A stretch of DNA of 34,430 bases, from contig CAZQVB010000043.1 in NCBI GenBank assembly GCA_964596645.1, positions 1-34,430 on the forward strand. Reading direction: 5' to 3'. This document shows positions 1 to 8,973 of the stretch, piece after piece. Below the pieces are notes generated by a model, which did not search any database, was not told the origin of the DNA, and worked only from the letters and a program-made list of their open reading frames with translations. Numbering within the stretch: position 1 is the stretch's first letter; every line of letters begins with the position of its first letter. The position numbers and the translations under genes are program-made. The stretch is from CAVQEK01 sp964596645 (GTDB lineage: Bacteria; Bacteroidota; Bacteroidia; Cytophagales; Cyclobacteriaceae).

Positions 1-120
1 GGTGATTAGTGGACTCGTAGACTGGTAGACTCGTAAACTGGTGATTGGTGGGATGTATAGCTGAAAGCTCAAAGCTCAAAGTAACTCGAAGTAATCCTGA
101 ACTTGTTTCAGGATCTGCCA
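1..120 (+). repeat. Composite intergenic repeat, copy R1
   Basis: Positions 1-56 are a degenerate array of about 8-nt units resembling GACTGGTA. Next come AGCTGAAAGCTCAAAGCTCAA (57-80 region) and a hairpin with arms ATCCTGAA (94-101) and TTCAGGAT (107-114) around loop CTTGT. The same order of modules recurs at 10917 and 34122, and partly at 33868. No coding potential is visible. The left edge is cut by the window start. Confidence 0.85.
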
Positions 121-181
121 TAGGGCGCCACTCCAATAGAGCCATCTTGATGATAATGTGCTCTGTGCCGCAGAAATTGTA

Positions 182-243
182 ACAGCTTTCAGCTGTGCCC
201 TAATCTTTCCCACTTCACCAGTCTACCAATTCACCCATCTACG
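182..243 (-). repeat. Composite repeat, inverted partial copy R2
   Basis: Read on the minus strand, this stretch shows the octamer-type array (210-243) followed by AGCTGAAAGCT (182-195 region). It is therefore the same element as R1 in opposite orientation and without the ATCCTGAA hairpin. R1 and R2 face each other upstream of hemB. The rest of 120-383 shows no recognisable gene. Confidence 0.65.
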
Positions 244-419
244 ATCAATATCCCGCTTGTGGCTTCAGCACGTATTGGCTGGGCGTGGAGCCTGTCGTTT
301 CAATTCTGCTTCTTACTTTTGCCTTCGGCAGGCATGTCACCATATTGGTTGGCCTGCTCCGTTTATTGTTTTTATTTCGCAGTATGCATGCCTCCGGTTT
401 TGGCAGAAAAGATTCAGAT

Positions 420-1388
420 ATGCTCCGCAGACCCAGAAGAAATAGAAAAAATGAAATTGTGCGCCGGTTGGTGCAAGAAACCACACTGAGCACGGATGAT
501 CTGATCTATCCGATGTTTCTGATTGATGGCCGCGACAAGAAAGTGGAGGTGGCCTCTATGCCGGGTATGTTTCGGTACAGCCCGGATGTTTTATTAAAGG
601 AAATAAAAGAATGCTTACCGCTGGGCATACACACATTCTGTCTGTTTCCTGCTTTCGAAAAACAATACAAAGACAAGAAAGCCACCACAAGCTATAACCC
701 GGACAACTTTTATCTGCGCACCATTTCTCAAATAAAGGACGAACTGCCGGAAGCATGCGTGATGACAGATGTGGCCATGGACCCCTACAGCAGCGATGGT
801 CACGACGGCTTGGTGGTAGATGGCGCCATAGTAAACGATGAAACGCTGGACATACTGGGCAAAATGGCGCTGGCACAAGCCAAGGCGGGCGCTGATATTC
901 TAGGCCCCTCGGATATGATGGATGGCCGGGTGGGGCACATCCGGAGCGTGCTTGATGGTGAAGGATATACGGACGTATCCATCATGTCGTACACCGCCAA
1001 ATATGCGAGTGCCTTTTATGGGCCCTTTCGCGATGCACTGGATTCTGCCCCGAAGAGTGGCGACAAAAAGACATACCAGATGAACCCGGCCAATCGCAAA
1101 GAGGCCCTGATGGAAGCTGAGCTTGACATAGCCGAAGGTGCCGACATGCTGATGGTGAAACCCGCCCTCGCTTATCTGGATGTCATTCATGTGCTGAGCG
1201 AGCGCTTTGCCCTGCCCATAGCCGCATATCATGTCAGTGGCGAATATGCGATGATAAAAGCCGCAGCCCGCAATGGCTGGCTCGATAACGACAAGGCCAT
1301 GCTGGAAGCGCTGACCAGTATAAAGCGTGCCGGGGCTAAGGCTATTTTAACGTATTTTGCCAAGGAGTACGCCCTCCTTCAACAGTAA
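420..1388 (+). CDS. hemB: Porphobilinogen synthase (delta-aminolevulinate dehydratase)
   Basis: The enzyme condenses two 5-aminolevulinate molecules into porphobilinogen, the second common step of tetrapyrrole (heme) synthesis, in the cytoplasm. The protein is 322 residues from the ATG at 420, the normal family length. The frame stays open up to 285, but that extension looks like translated leader and an ATG at 384 is the only serious alternative start. The two active-site lysines are visible: K194 in SYTAKYASAFYG and K247 (Schiff base) in MLMVKPALAYLD. The metal loop reads DVAMDPYSSDGHDG. The three zinc-binding cysteines of the E. coli type are replaced by Ala119, Asp121 and Asp129, so this is the aspartate-rich, zinc-independent class. 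A -7-like TACTTTTG lies at 314-321, without a clear -33 box. A second gene follows after 57 nt on the same strand. Confidence 0.96.
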   Translation: MLRRPRRNRKNEIVRRLVQETTLSTDDLIYPMFLIDGRDKKVEVASMPGMFRYSPDVLLKEIKECLPLGIHTFCLFPAFEKQYKDKKATTSYNPDNFYLRTISQIKDELPEACVMTDVAMDPYSSDGHDGLVVDGAIVNDETLDILGKMALAQAKAGADILGPSDMMDGRVGHIRSVLDGEGYTDVSIMSYTAKYASAFYGPFRDALDSAPKSGDKKTYQMNPANRKEALMEAELDIAEGADMLMVKPALAYLDVIHVLSERFALPIAAYHVSGEYAMIKAAARNGWLDNDKAMLEALTSIKRAGAKAILTYFAKEYALLQQ

Positions 1389-1445
1389 GCTTAAAATATG
1401 TGATCTGCTGTGTGCGTTGCGTGAAATGAGAAAACCAACAAAAAT

Positions 1446-2348
1446 ATGACTGCGGTGCGCATAACCACACCATTGGCCTGTACTAAGAAAACCCTCCTCA
1501 CCATAGTGGCACTGCTCGCATGTGCGGGATTGGCGATGGCCCAAAGCGGTGCTGCTGCGGACTCGGTGAGTATTTTAGATTCACTCTCCAGACCTCTGGG
1601 CGATGATTTTTCACTCATCCGCGAGGTGCCCATCACCATAAACCTCGATCGCGAGGAAGCATTGGACAAAGAAGCCAAAGAGCACAACAAGAAGAAGCGA
1701 AAGAAAAAGGTCTTTTTTGGAATCAAAACAAGGAAAGGCTTTACGCGCAGTGGCTATGGCAACAACGTTTCACTGGAAACCTTCTACTACCTTAAAGAAC
1801 CTCTGCCGGTAGATCCCTATGTGCCTGAGATATACTGGTACGACTTTAAAAGAAAGACGGTGCGCAACACCGGCTATGATCCCAAAAACACAAAAGGGGC
1901 TATTTTGCACGGCCCGTACAAGCGCATGGTTGATGACCAGGTGGTGGAACAGGGCATCTTCTACATTGGTACCAAGCACGGCCGCTGGACGGAACACGAC
2001 CGGAACAACATACTCACCGACAAACGCAAATACTATAAAGGCTGGCCGAAAGAATCGCTGGTGCGCTACTACGACAAGGAGCGTACAAAACTCAAAGAAG
2101 TGATCCCCATTCAATACGGCAAGAAAGAAGGCAACTACTATTTGTTTCACGACACAGGCCTGATAGCCGTGAAGGGTGAATACGAGAATGACGAAAAGGT
2201 GGGAAAATGGACGGAGTACTACAAGTTTCCACACCGCCGAAAAAAGGAAGTGCAATATGCACCCGATGCCTGGGCCGATGATTTCAGGCCCTACACCAGC
2301 CAGGAATGGGACAAACGCGGAAAGCAGGTGTATGCCCGCGAAGAGTAA
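1446..2348 (+). CDS. Exported MORN-repeat-like protein of unknown function
   Basis: This is a 300-residue protein. Residues 1-33 look like a Sec signal peptide: a basic start, a hydrophobic stretch LLTIVALLACAGLAMA, then AQ. A lysine-rich segment (KEHNKKKRKKKVFFG) follows at about residues 79-93. The C-terminal half has spaced G-x-W/Y motifs typical of MORN or YwqK-like repeats: KGAILHGPYKR, GTKHGRWTEHDR, KKEGNYYLFHDTG and EKVGKWTEYYKF. In other proteins such repeats form an elongated beta sheet and do not by themselves define an activity. The gene lies 57 nt downstream of hemB on the same strand and may be co-transcribed, although no functional link to heme synthesis is evident. The specific function is unknown. 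Confidence 0.8.
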   Translation: MTAVRITTPLACTKKTLLTIVALLACAGLAMAQSGAAADSVSILDSLSRPLGDDFSLIREVPITINLDREEALDKEAKEHNKKKRKKKVFFGIKTRKGFTRSGYGNNVSLETFYYLKEPLPVDPYVPEIYWYDFKRKTVRNTGYDPKNTKGAILHGPYKRMVDDQVVEQGIFYIGTKHGRWTEHDRNNILTDKRKYYKGWPKESLVRYYDKERTKLKEVIPIQYGKKEGNYYLFHDTGLIAVKGEYENDEKVGKWTEYYKFPHRRKKEVQYAPDAWADDFRPYTSQEWDKRGKQVYAREE

Positions 2349-2454
2349 GCCAAAAAGATAAACGCAAAACTGACTGAAGGACTGTCTGAAATTTTAAATT
2401 GATGGCCATGTTGACCAAAGAACAGCTTCTTTAGCTACTGCTCTTGCGCTGCTG

Positions 2455-3144
2455 CTAAGGCGTAAGTAGTATACCGATCGACAGTTCTATGCCCCGGTAG
2501 TCGAGCTTGGCGTCGGGGTAGTCTGCCGCTTCTGTCGTCACAGTATTGGAGCCTTCAGGCACACCGGTGTAGCTGCCTTGCATATCCAGTGCCGCCTGGC
2601 CGGAGAGGTAGTAGGCTTCCAGGGTGATTCCAAACTTTTTGTGTGGATAAAAAATGTATTCGGCACCAAAGCGGTAGCCGAAGCCCGGGTTGTTTTTCAC
2701 CGACATGTCGCTATTGAGCACCGACCAGCCCAGATGGTCGCGCAGCGCACGATCAAGGTTGCCCTCATTGATGCGGGTGGCAAAGTTGTAGAAGCCAAAG
2801 CCACCGCCTTTTACACTGATCACCTGATTTTTCATGGGCCAGTTCAGCACCAGGTCTACAGGAACAAATAAAGAGAAAAAAGGGCCGATAAGGGGTTGAT
2901 CAGATTCAAATGGCAAATCGCGCACGTTCAGCCCCGACATTCGGTAAAGCGAAAAACCCGTTTCCACGCCGGCGTAGTCGCCAAAGTCGAACCCAACCCC
3001 GCGCACGGAAAATGGCGTGACAGGCACAGAGAAATAGCCATTTTGAGGAATAAAATAGGAAAACGACAGGCCAAAATCCTGAGCGGCCAGGGGCCGTACG
3101 CAGATCAGCAGCAACACGATGAGCGCAAATGATTTTCCTTTCAT
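2455..3144 (-). CDS. Small outer-membrane beta-barrel (porin-like) protein
   Basis: This is a 229-residue protein. Residues 1-22 form a Sec signal peptide (MKGKSFALIVLLLICVRPLAAQ). The mature part alternates aromatic and polar residues in short strands, for example FGLSFSYFIP, GFGYRFGAEYIFYP and KFGITLEAYYLSG. It ends in a strand with aromatic and hydrophobic residues (YRGIELSIGILLTP), as expected for an 8-10-stranded outer-membrane barrel. No enzyme motif is visible. It is transcribed towards the MORN-like gene; the 106-nt gap between them holds a weak 6-bp hairpin (AAAGAA/TTCTTT) but no convincing terminator. The DUF2723 gene lies 73 nt upstream on the same strand. The ligand or cargo cannot be inferred. 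Confidence 0.75.
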   Translation of the reverse strand: MKGKSFALIVLLLICVRPLAAQDFGLSFSYFIPQNGYFSVPVTPFSVRGVGFDFGDYAGVETGFSLYRMSGLNVRDLPFESDQPLIGPFFSLFVPVDLVLNWPMKNQVISVKGGGFGFYNFATRINEGNLDRALRDHLGWSVLNSDMSVKNNPGFGYRFGAEYIFYPHKKFGITLEAYYLSGQAALDMQGSYTGVPEGSNTVTTEAADYPDAKLDYRGIELSIGILLTP

Positions 3145-3217
3145 AATTGTGCCGTCCGGGTAAATACGTTATTCGCTCCATCGCTCTACACATAGTGCAA
3201 TGGAGCCAACGATACGC

Positions 3218-6172
3218 TTAGCTGTTAAACTTCGAGTAGTACATCATGAATTTCTCCTCATACTCCGATGCCAGCTCGTCTATTTGTTCGCGCTTCAGCG
3301 TCATGGATAGTTGATACAAAATGGCCAGATTATCGTCGATCTCTGACTCCATGGTGCGGCCATACCGGTCAAAATAGGCCAGCACTTCTATAGAGCGCTC
3401 TCCCATTGTTTTGGTGATTTCCAGAGCCTTTTCGTCTTCACCGATCTCAAAGAGCAACCCCACCGATTGGGCGATGGTTTTGTCGTAAGGCACAGACACG
3501 TCCGCTATTTCGTTCAGGCTTTTCATAAGCACCTCGCGTGCGCGCTCTGTATCGCCCTGGGCAATCAGTGCATTGGCCAGACTGTTGAAAGTAGAGCGGT
3601 GGTTCAATGCGAAGTTGCGATGATCTACGCTGTTGTAGACGTCGGGATCGGCCAGGCCACGGAATTGAAACTTGTTCATCACGTTATCATACATCAGATC
3701 CACATTGGCAAATTCTATGCGTGGGGTAGGGTTTTTTACGGGCAGCAGTCTGTACGTATTTCCCTCCTGCACCACATACTCATTCACATTTACGCTGATG
3801 CCCTGTAGGGAGGTGTTGTTGAAGTAGATCGGTCGCTCCCAGTTGTTGCCCACTACCAGGTCCAGAAACATCAACGTGTTCTTCTCCATTCCGCCTCGCT
3901 TCAGCTCAAAGGTCATCTGATCTACGATGTAGGGCAGCTTGTCTTCCGGTATTATGCCCATTTGCGCCACTTTGGCTGAGTCGATGTTCAGAAACAGCGA
4001 CTTGGAAGGCACAGAATTGTAGCTGCCGTACTTGGTAGGAATTTTCAGCGCCGGGTGCTCTTCGCGGATCAGCTTAAGATATTGCTCCAGGTTGATGGCC
4101 GCATTTTTTATGTTGGGATTTTCGTAGTAAGGCAGGTAATCGTTCGCACCACCCTGCTTATACACCCGCTCGTCGAAGGTGAAGGGCAGAGGTTCTGATT
4201 CATATGCTTGGCGGGTCATCTGCTCTATATACCAGTCGGTATTGAAGTAGCTGAGCACGATCACGCGTACATCGGTACGAAAGCCTTCCACTTCCTGCAC
4301 ATACCAAAGCGGGAAAGTGTCATTGTCGCCTCCGGTAAACAGTATGGCATTTGGCTCGCACGATGCCAGGAAGTTGCGCGCCGAGTCTACCGAGAAGTAG
4401 CGGCCGCTGCGATCGTGATCATCCCAGCCTTCGGCCAGCATGATGCCTGGCACCACCAGCGACAGCACTATGGCCAGCACGGGGCCATTGATGCCTTTCA
4501 TTTTCGTCATGAAGAAATTGCCGATGGCCATGGTGCCTATGCCTATCCAGAAGGCGAAAACATAGAACGACCCTGCATAGATATAGTCGCGCTCGCGGGG
4601 CTCCACCGGGGGCGAATTGAGGTAAAGCACCAATGCTACTCCGGTAAGGAAAAACAGCATGAGCAACACCGCAAAATCTTTAGGGTCGCGCTTGTACTGA
4701 AAGAACATGCCTATGATGCCCAACAGCAGTGGCAGCATGAAGAAGTTGTTGCGGGCCTTGTTTTGTGCTAAAAGATAGGGCACTTCTTTAAAGGCGTCGA
4801 AGGGGCTGAGCCAGCCGGCGTGTTGTATGTCGCTTTCGCGGCCGGCAAAGTTCCACATAAAGTAGCGCATATACATGTGGCCGATCTGATAGCGCATCAG
4901 GTAATACATATTGTCGATGAAGTTGGGCTTTTCATTTTCGCGCAGGCCCATCCACTCGCGGTAGAGCTGCACGTGCCGGCCGTCGTTGCTGTATATACGC
5001 GGCAATATGGTGGAGCGCTTGGGGTCATATTCATACTCCAGCTTTCTGTCGGCCACCTCATATTTGTCCTTGCCTTTCACATATACTTTTCCGCCTTGCT
5101 TCTGCCCCACTATTTCGGCGTCGAAGTATTGGCCGTAGATCAAGGGCCGAGAGCCGTACTGCTCGCGCAGCAGGTACGACACGAAAGACATCACATTTTC
5201 GGGATTATTTTCATCGATGGGCGGGTCGTAGTTGGATCGGATCACCACGGTGGTGTAGGAGGAATAACCCAGCAAAATAAAAGCAACACCGAGCAGTACG
5301 GTGTTCAGCACCACTTTGGCATTTTTTTGAGAGTAGTAGATACCGTACACCAGGCTGCCGAGTATGGCCAGTATAAAGAGCACGATGCCCGTGCCAAAGG
5401 GCAGGCCGAGCGAATTGACAAAAAATACTTCAATCGAGCCGGCAATGGAAGGCAGCCCGGGTATTACAATATTATTGACAAAAACAATGACAGCACCGCT
5501 AATGAGCAGGGCGCCGATGATGCCCCTGGTGCTTACTTTATATTTTTTGAAATAAATGATAAGCGCAAGGGCAGGTATGGTGACCAGGTTCAGCAGGTGT
5601 ACGCCGATGGAAAGGCCGATCATGTAGCTGATAAGCACAATCCATTTATTGGCCAGACTGTCGTCTTCTATCACTTCCCATTTGAGGATGGCCCAAAAGA
5701 CAAAAGCGGTAAAAAATGCCGACATGGCGTATACTTCAGCTTCTTCTGAAGAAAACCAAAAGCTATCGGAAAAAGCACAAGCCAAAGAGCCTATGGCGCT
5801 ACCGCCCAGTATGAGCACGCCCTGGGGCAGTGTGAGGTCGGCGGTTTTTACATTGAAAAGCTTGCGACCGAGCAGGGTGAGGCTCCAAAACATGAACAGT
5901 ATGGTGAAGCCCGACGACAGTACGCTCACTATGTTGATCCAATAGGCTACTTGTTGGGTATCGCCCAGGGCCAGAAAGGAAAATAAGCGGCCGATGAGCA
6001 AAAACATGGGTGCGCCTGGCGGGTGGGGTACTTCCAGCTTGTAGGATACCGCAATGAACTCGCCGCAGTCCCAGTAGCTGGCGGTGGGCTCTACAGTGAG
6101 CCAAAAAACTATCGTGGCGATCACGAATACAGCACCACCGGTGATGTTATTCAACTTTTGGAATGATTGCAT
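3218..6172 (-). CDS. DUF2723 / GT117-like membrane glycosyltransferase
   Basis: This is a 984-residue protein. The N-terminal ~330 residues are multi-pass membrane segments of GT-C type and include the family hallmark WDCGEFIAVSYKLEVPHPPG (residues ~34-53), with acidic residues in the first extracytoplasmic loop where GT-C enzymes place their catalytic base. A second membrane block follows (about residues 480-590), then a large soluble C-terminal region with GGDNDTFPLWYVQEVEG and a helical end that resembles TPR units. Bacterial relatives are commonly about 1000 residues, so this copy is full length. The eukaryotic relative TMEM260 is a protein O-mannosyltransferase, so a role in glycosylating exported proteins is a family-level inference; donor and acceptor here are unknown. 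The start at 6172 places the first membrane segment at residues ~10-27. Confidence 0.88.
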   Translation of the reverse strand: MQSFQKLNNITGGAVFVIATIVFWLTVEPTASYWDCGEFIAVSYKLEVPHPPGAPMFLLIGRLFSFLALGDTQQVAYWINIVSVLSSGFTILFMFWSLTLLGRKLFNVKTADLTLPQGVLILGGSAIGSLACAFSDSFWFSSEEAEVYAMSAFFTAFVFWAILKWEVIEDDSLANKWIVLISYMIGLSIGVHLLNLVTIPALALIIYFKKYKVSTRGIIGALLISGAVIVFVNNIVIPGLPSIAGSIEVFFVNSLGLPFGTGIVLFILAILGSLVYGIYYSQKNAKVVLNTVLLGVAFILLGYSSYTTVVIRSNYDPPIDENNPENVMSFVSYLLREQYGSRPLIYGQYFDAEIVGQKQGGKVYVKGKDKYEVADRKLEYEYDPKRSTILPRIYSNDGRHVQLYREWMGLRENEKPNFIDNMYYLMRYQIGHMYMRYFMWNFAGRESDIQHAGWLSPFDAFKEVPYLLAQNKARNNFFMLPLLLGIIGMFFQYKRDPKDFAVLLMLFFLTGVALVLYLNSPPVEPRERDYIYAGSFYVFAFWIGIGTMAIGNFFMTKMKGINGPVLAIVLSLVVPGIMLAEGWDDHDRSGRYFSVDSARNFLASCEPNAILFTGGDNDTFPLWYVQEVEGFRTDVRVIVLSYFNTDWYIEQMTRQAYESEPLPFTFDERVYKQGGANDYLPYYENPNIKNAAINLEQYLKLIREEHPALKIPTKYGSYNSVPSKSLFLNIDSAKVAQMGIIPEDKLPYIVDQMTFELKRGGMEKNTLMFLDLVVGNNWERPIYFNNTSLQGISVNVNEYVVQEGNTYRLLPVKNPTPRIEFANVDLMYDNVMNKFQFRGLADPDVYNSVDHRNFALNHRSTFNSLANALIAQGDTERAREVLMKSLNEIADVSVPYDKTIAQSVGLLFEIGEDEKALEITKTMGERSIEVLAYFDRYGRTMESEIDDNLAILYQLSMTLKREQIDELASEYEEKFMMYYSKFNS

Positions 6173-6408
6173 AAACCTGTTTTTAGTCGCCGAAAATTAG
6201 TAAATAATGCGTAGTGAGAAGGTTTTAATTTTTAAAAAGTACAATACAGCAGCCTTGAGGCCTCTGCCGAAAAAGCCGCTCCGTTTGCAAAATTTATCTT
6301 CCTTTATCCAATGATCGGGCTATGGGGGGCGTTTACACAGCGTTGATCTTACCAATGTTTGCAGAAAAATCACAATGGTCAATGGTTCTAAATATTAGCA
6401 GAAACTGA

Positions 6409-6441
6409 TTTGGTGGAGATTTTAAAATTGACCTATATTTA
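6409..6441 (+). promoter_or_regulatory. Possible Bacteroidota-type promoter for the TPR gene
   Basis: TTTG at 6409-6412 and TATATTTA at 6434-6441 are separated by 21 nt. This is close to the Bacteroidota sigma-A pattern TTTG-N19-TAnnTTTG with one mismatch in the -7 box. Transcription would then begin within a few nucleotides of the ATG at 6447, giving a leaderless or near-leaderless message. This is a sequence match only. The remaining 6173-6408 separates two divergent genes and shows nothing else recognisable. Confidence 0.35.
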
Positions 6442-6446
6442 ATCCC

Positions 6447-7643
6447 ATGGAATGTATCCGTTCTCGGCGAATCATATTTTTTCTCGCCCTTATCCCCTTC
6501 TTTACTGTACTCAATGCCCGGGCCTACGACAGTACGCGCACCGATCATCTGCTTATAGCCGATATGAACGTGCAAATAGAAGCCACCGAGGCACTAAACA
6601 ACATGTATAATTTTAAATTTGAAAAGGCGGCTTTCCAGTTTAGGAGCCTCGGCTACCGCTTTCCCAACCACCCGCTGCCGGTATTTCTACTAGGGCTGAA
6701 CGAGTGGTGGCAGATCATGCCCAATCTGGAAATAGAAAGCCATGACGACAGGTTTTTGGCCTATATGGATCTTTCGATAGAAAGAGCGGAAAAATTGTTT
6801 AAAGTGGACTCTACCAAGGTAGAAGGCGCCTTCTTTCTGTCGGCCGCCAATGGCTTCAAGGCGCGGTTGTACTCCGAAAGGAAACAATGGCTCAAAGCTG
6901 CTGCTGCGGCCAATAAATCGCTCAATTACCTGGATGACTGCCGCAACAAGGAAGAGCTGAGCCCCGAGCTTATGTTTGGCGATGGGCTGTACAACTATTT
7001 CTCCAATTGGATACCCGACAACTATCCTCAGCTAAAGCCTTTCCTTATTTTCTTCAATCGTGGCGACAAAAAACAAGGTCTTGAGCAACTGCGGCAGGTG
7101 GCACATAACGCCTTCTATACGCGTACCGAGGCGCAATACTGGCTTATGCGCATCCTCTTTACGGAAGAAAATGATGCCATGCGTGCCCTGCACGAATCGG
7201 AATACCTGCACAAGACTTACCCCGACAACGCCTACTTTCAGCGCTACTTTGCACGGCTGCTGTACAGCACGGGCCGGCTGGTGCAGGCCAAGGCCGTGGC
7301 AGAAGATATGCTCGCCAAGATAGACAGCGGCATGGTGGGCTATGAAGCCATCAGTGGCAGGTATGCCAGTTTCTATCTGGGGCAGATATGGGAGTCGAAC
7401 ATGGACTATGACAAAGCCATGCACTACTACAAGCGCGCTGTAGATTTTGGGGAAGAATCGGAGGCACAGGAGTCGGGCTACTACCTGTACTCGCTCATGG
7501 GCCTGGCACGCATACACAGCCGCAATGGCAACACCAAAGCCGCAAAAGAGTATCTGAAAGAGGTGAGGAAAAACTCAAAACGCAAGCACCCCGCCAATGA
7601 AAAAGCGCGCGAATATCTACGCTCGCTAAATGCCGATGACTAA
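6447..7643 (+). CDS. Exported tetratricopeptide-repeat protein
   Basis: This is a 398-residue protein. A basic start and a hydrophobic core (RRIIFFLALIPFFTVLNARA, residues ~7-26) form a signal peptide. The mature protein is helical with TPR-like pairs, clearest near the C-terminus: YASFYLGQIWESNMDYDKAM (~309-328), then a helix pair around GLARIHSRNGNTKAAKEYL. TPR domains hold protein partners and have no catalytic activity of their own. The last codons overlap the start of the following membrane-protein gene by 14 nt, so the two are probably translationally coupled and may work together in the envelope. No neighbouring pathway gene identifies the partner. Confidence 0.8.
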   Translation: MECIRSRRIIFFLALIPFFTVLNARAYDSTRTDHLLIADMNVQIEATEALNNMYNFKFEKAAFQFRSLGYRFPNHPLPVFLLGLNEWWQIMPNLEIESHDDRFLAYMDLSIERAEKLFKVDSTKVEGAFFLSAANGFKARLYSERKQWLKAAAAANKSLNYLDDCRNKEELSPELMFGDGLYNYFSNWIPDNYPQLKPFLIFFNRGDKKQGLEQLRQVAHNAFYTRTEAQYWLMRILFTEENDAMRALHESEYLHKTYPDNAYFQRYFARLLYSTGRLVQAKAVAEDMLAKIDSGMVGYEAISGRYASFYLGQIWESNMDYDKAMHYYKRAVDFGEESEAQESGYYLYSLMGLARIHSRNGNTKAAKEYLKEVRKNSKRKHPANEKAREYLRSLNADD

Positions 7644-8973
7644 ACAAGATTTTCTCATCACCCCGCTCATATTGCTGATCATATATGTGGTGGCATATCT
7701 GGTGCGCCCGCTGGTGACGGACGAGATAAACCGGCGTTATTTTATACCTGGCCTTAGTGTAAAGATATTGGGTGCTTTGGCCCTCGGCTTCATTTATCAG
7801 TTTTACTACGGAGGGGGCGACACGTTTACTTACTTTCACCTCGGCAGCCGCCATGTGTGGGAAGCATTCATGAAAAATCCTGGCGTAGGCATCAAGCTGC
7901 TGCTTGCCGGCACCGACTACCATCCGGATACATTTCAATACGCCACGAAGATATACACCTATGGCGATCTGTCTTCGTACTTCGTGGTGCGCGTTACGGC
8001 GCTGTTCGACCTGCTCACCTTTCATACCTACTCGGCCACGGCCTGCCTTTTTGCAGTGGCCAGCTTCAGCGGATTATGGGTGCTCTATCGCACGTTTTAC
8101 ACCCATTTTCCATGGCTGCACAAGCCCTTGGCCATTGCTGTATTCTTTGTGCCGTCTTTATTTTTTTGGGGCTCAGGCTTGCTGAAAGACAGCATTACCA
8201 TCGGAGCGCTCGGCTGGGCTACCTGGTCGGTGCACAGGCTGTTTTTTGAAAGAAAAAATATGGTGCTGAACGCGGTGCTTTTGTTGGCGTCGGGCTATGT
8301 GCTGTATACCGTGAAGATATACATACTGTTGTGTTTTGTGCCGGCCACTTTTCTGTGGATACTCATATCGCGAGTGGAGAAGTTCCGCAACCAGATGCTG
8401 CGTTGGATGATCGCCCCGGTCTTTTTTGGATTCGCCATCTTGGCAGGCTATGTGTCGGTACAAAAAATTGGTGAAAGCAACCCGCGGTACAACCTTGAAA
8501 ACCTCAGCTATACAGCCCAAACTACCGCTGAGTGGATACACTATGTGAGTACGAAACAGGGCGGCAGCGCCTACACACTGGGCGATTTTGATTACAGTGC
8601 CGCGGGTATGGTCAACAAATTTCCGATGGCGGTATGGGTCACCTTGTTCAGGCCATATGTGTGGGAAGCGCACAATGCGGTGATGCTGCTTTCGGCGCTG
8701 GAGAGCCTGGCCATATTCATGCTCACGCTGTATGTAATCTACCAGGCAGGCTTTGTGCGCAGTGTGCGGCTGGCATCAAGCACACCGATCATTATTTTCT
8801 GTTTTGTGTTCACCATCATTTTTGCCTTTGCCGTGGGCATTTCTACCTACAACTTCGGCTCCCTGGTACGCTACAAAATACCGATGTTGCCCTATTTCAT
8901 CAGCGGCCTTTACATACTTCTGGACTATGCGAAGAGGGAGAAATACTTTGCCACATTGGCCTCTACAGAGTAA
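7630..8973 (+). CDS. Multi-pass membrane protein of unknown function (GT-C or polymerase-like)
   Basis: This is a 447-residue protein with about 10-12 hydrophobic membrane segments, for example FLITPLILLIIYVVAYLV, PLAIAVFFVPSLFFWGSGLL and PIIIFCFVFTIIFAFAVGI. After the second segment there is a GGGDTFTYFHLGSRH loop; acidic residues at that place recall GT-C glycosyltransferases and EpsG/Wzy-like polysaccharide polymerases. I cannot assign it to a named family with confidence. The start overlaps the TPR gene (ATG at 7630; a second ATG at 7636 is equally possible). Its 3' end overlaps a convergent glycosyltransferase gene by 49 nt. The neighbouring glycosyltransferase suggests, but does not prove, a role in surface glycan assembly. 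Confidence 0.72.
   Translation: MPMTKQDFLITPLILLIIYVVAYLVRPLVTDEINRRYFIPGLSVKILGALALGFIYQFYYGGGDTFTYFHLGSRHVWEAFMKNPGVGIKLLLAGTDYHPDTFQYATKIYTYGDLSSYFVVRVTALFDLLTFHTYSATACLFAVASFSGLWVLYRTFYTHFPWLHKPLAIAVFFVPSLFFWGSGLLKDSITIGALGWATWSVHRLFFERKNMVLNAVLLLASGYVLYTVKIYILLCFVPATFLWILISRVEKFRNQMLRWMIAPVFFGFAILAGYVSVQKIGESNPRYNLENLSYTAQTTAEWIHYVSTKQGGSAYTLGDFDYSAAGMVNKFPMAVWVTLFRPYVWEAHNAVMLLSALESLAIFMLTLYVIYQAGFVRSVRLASSTPIIIFCFVFTIIFAFAVGISTYNFGSLVRYKIPMLPYFISGLYILLDYAKREKYFATLASTE

Noticed and set aside
285..419. N-terminal extension of hemB with a hydrophobic stretch
   Set aside because: HemB is cytoplasmic and the family starts at about MLRRPRR; from 420 the length is normal. The extension is probably leader sequence.
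4820..5749. Long plus-strand open frame (309 codons) opposite the DUF2723 gene
   Set aside because: It is rich in His, Val and Gln in the way antisense frames of this codon usage are, shows no domain, and lies wholly within a well-supported gene.
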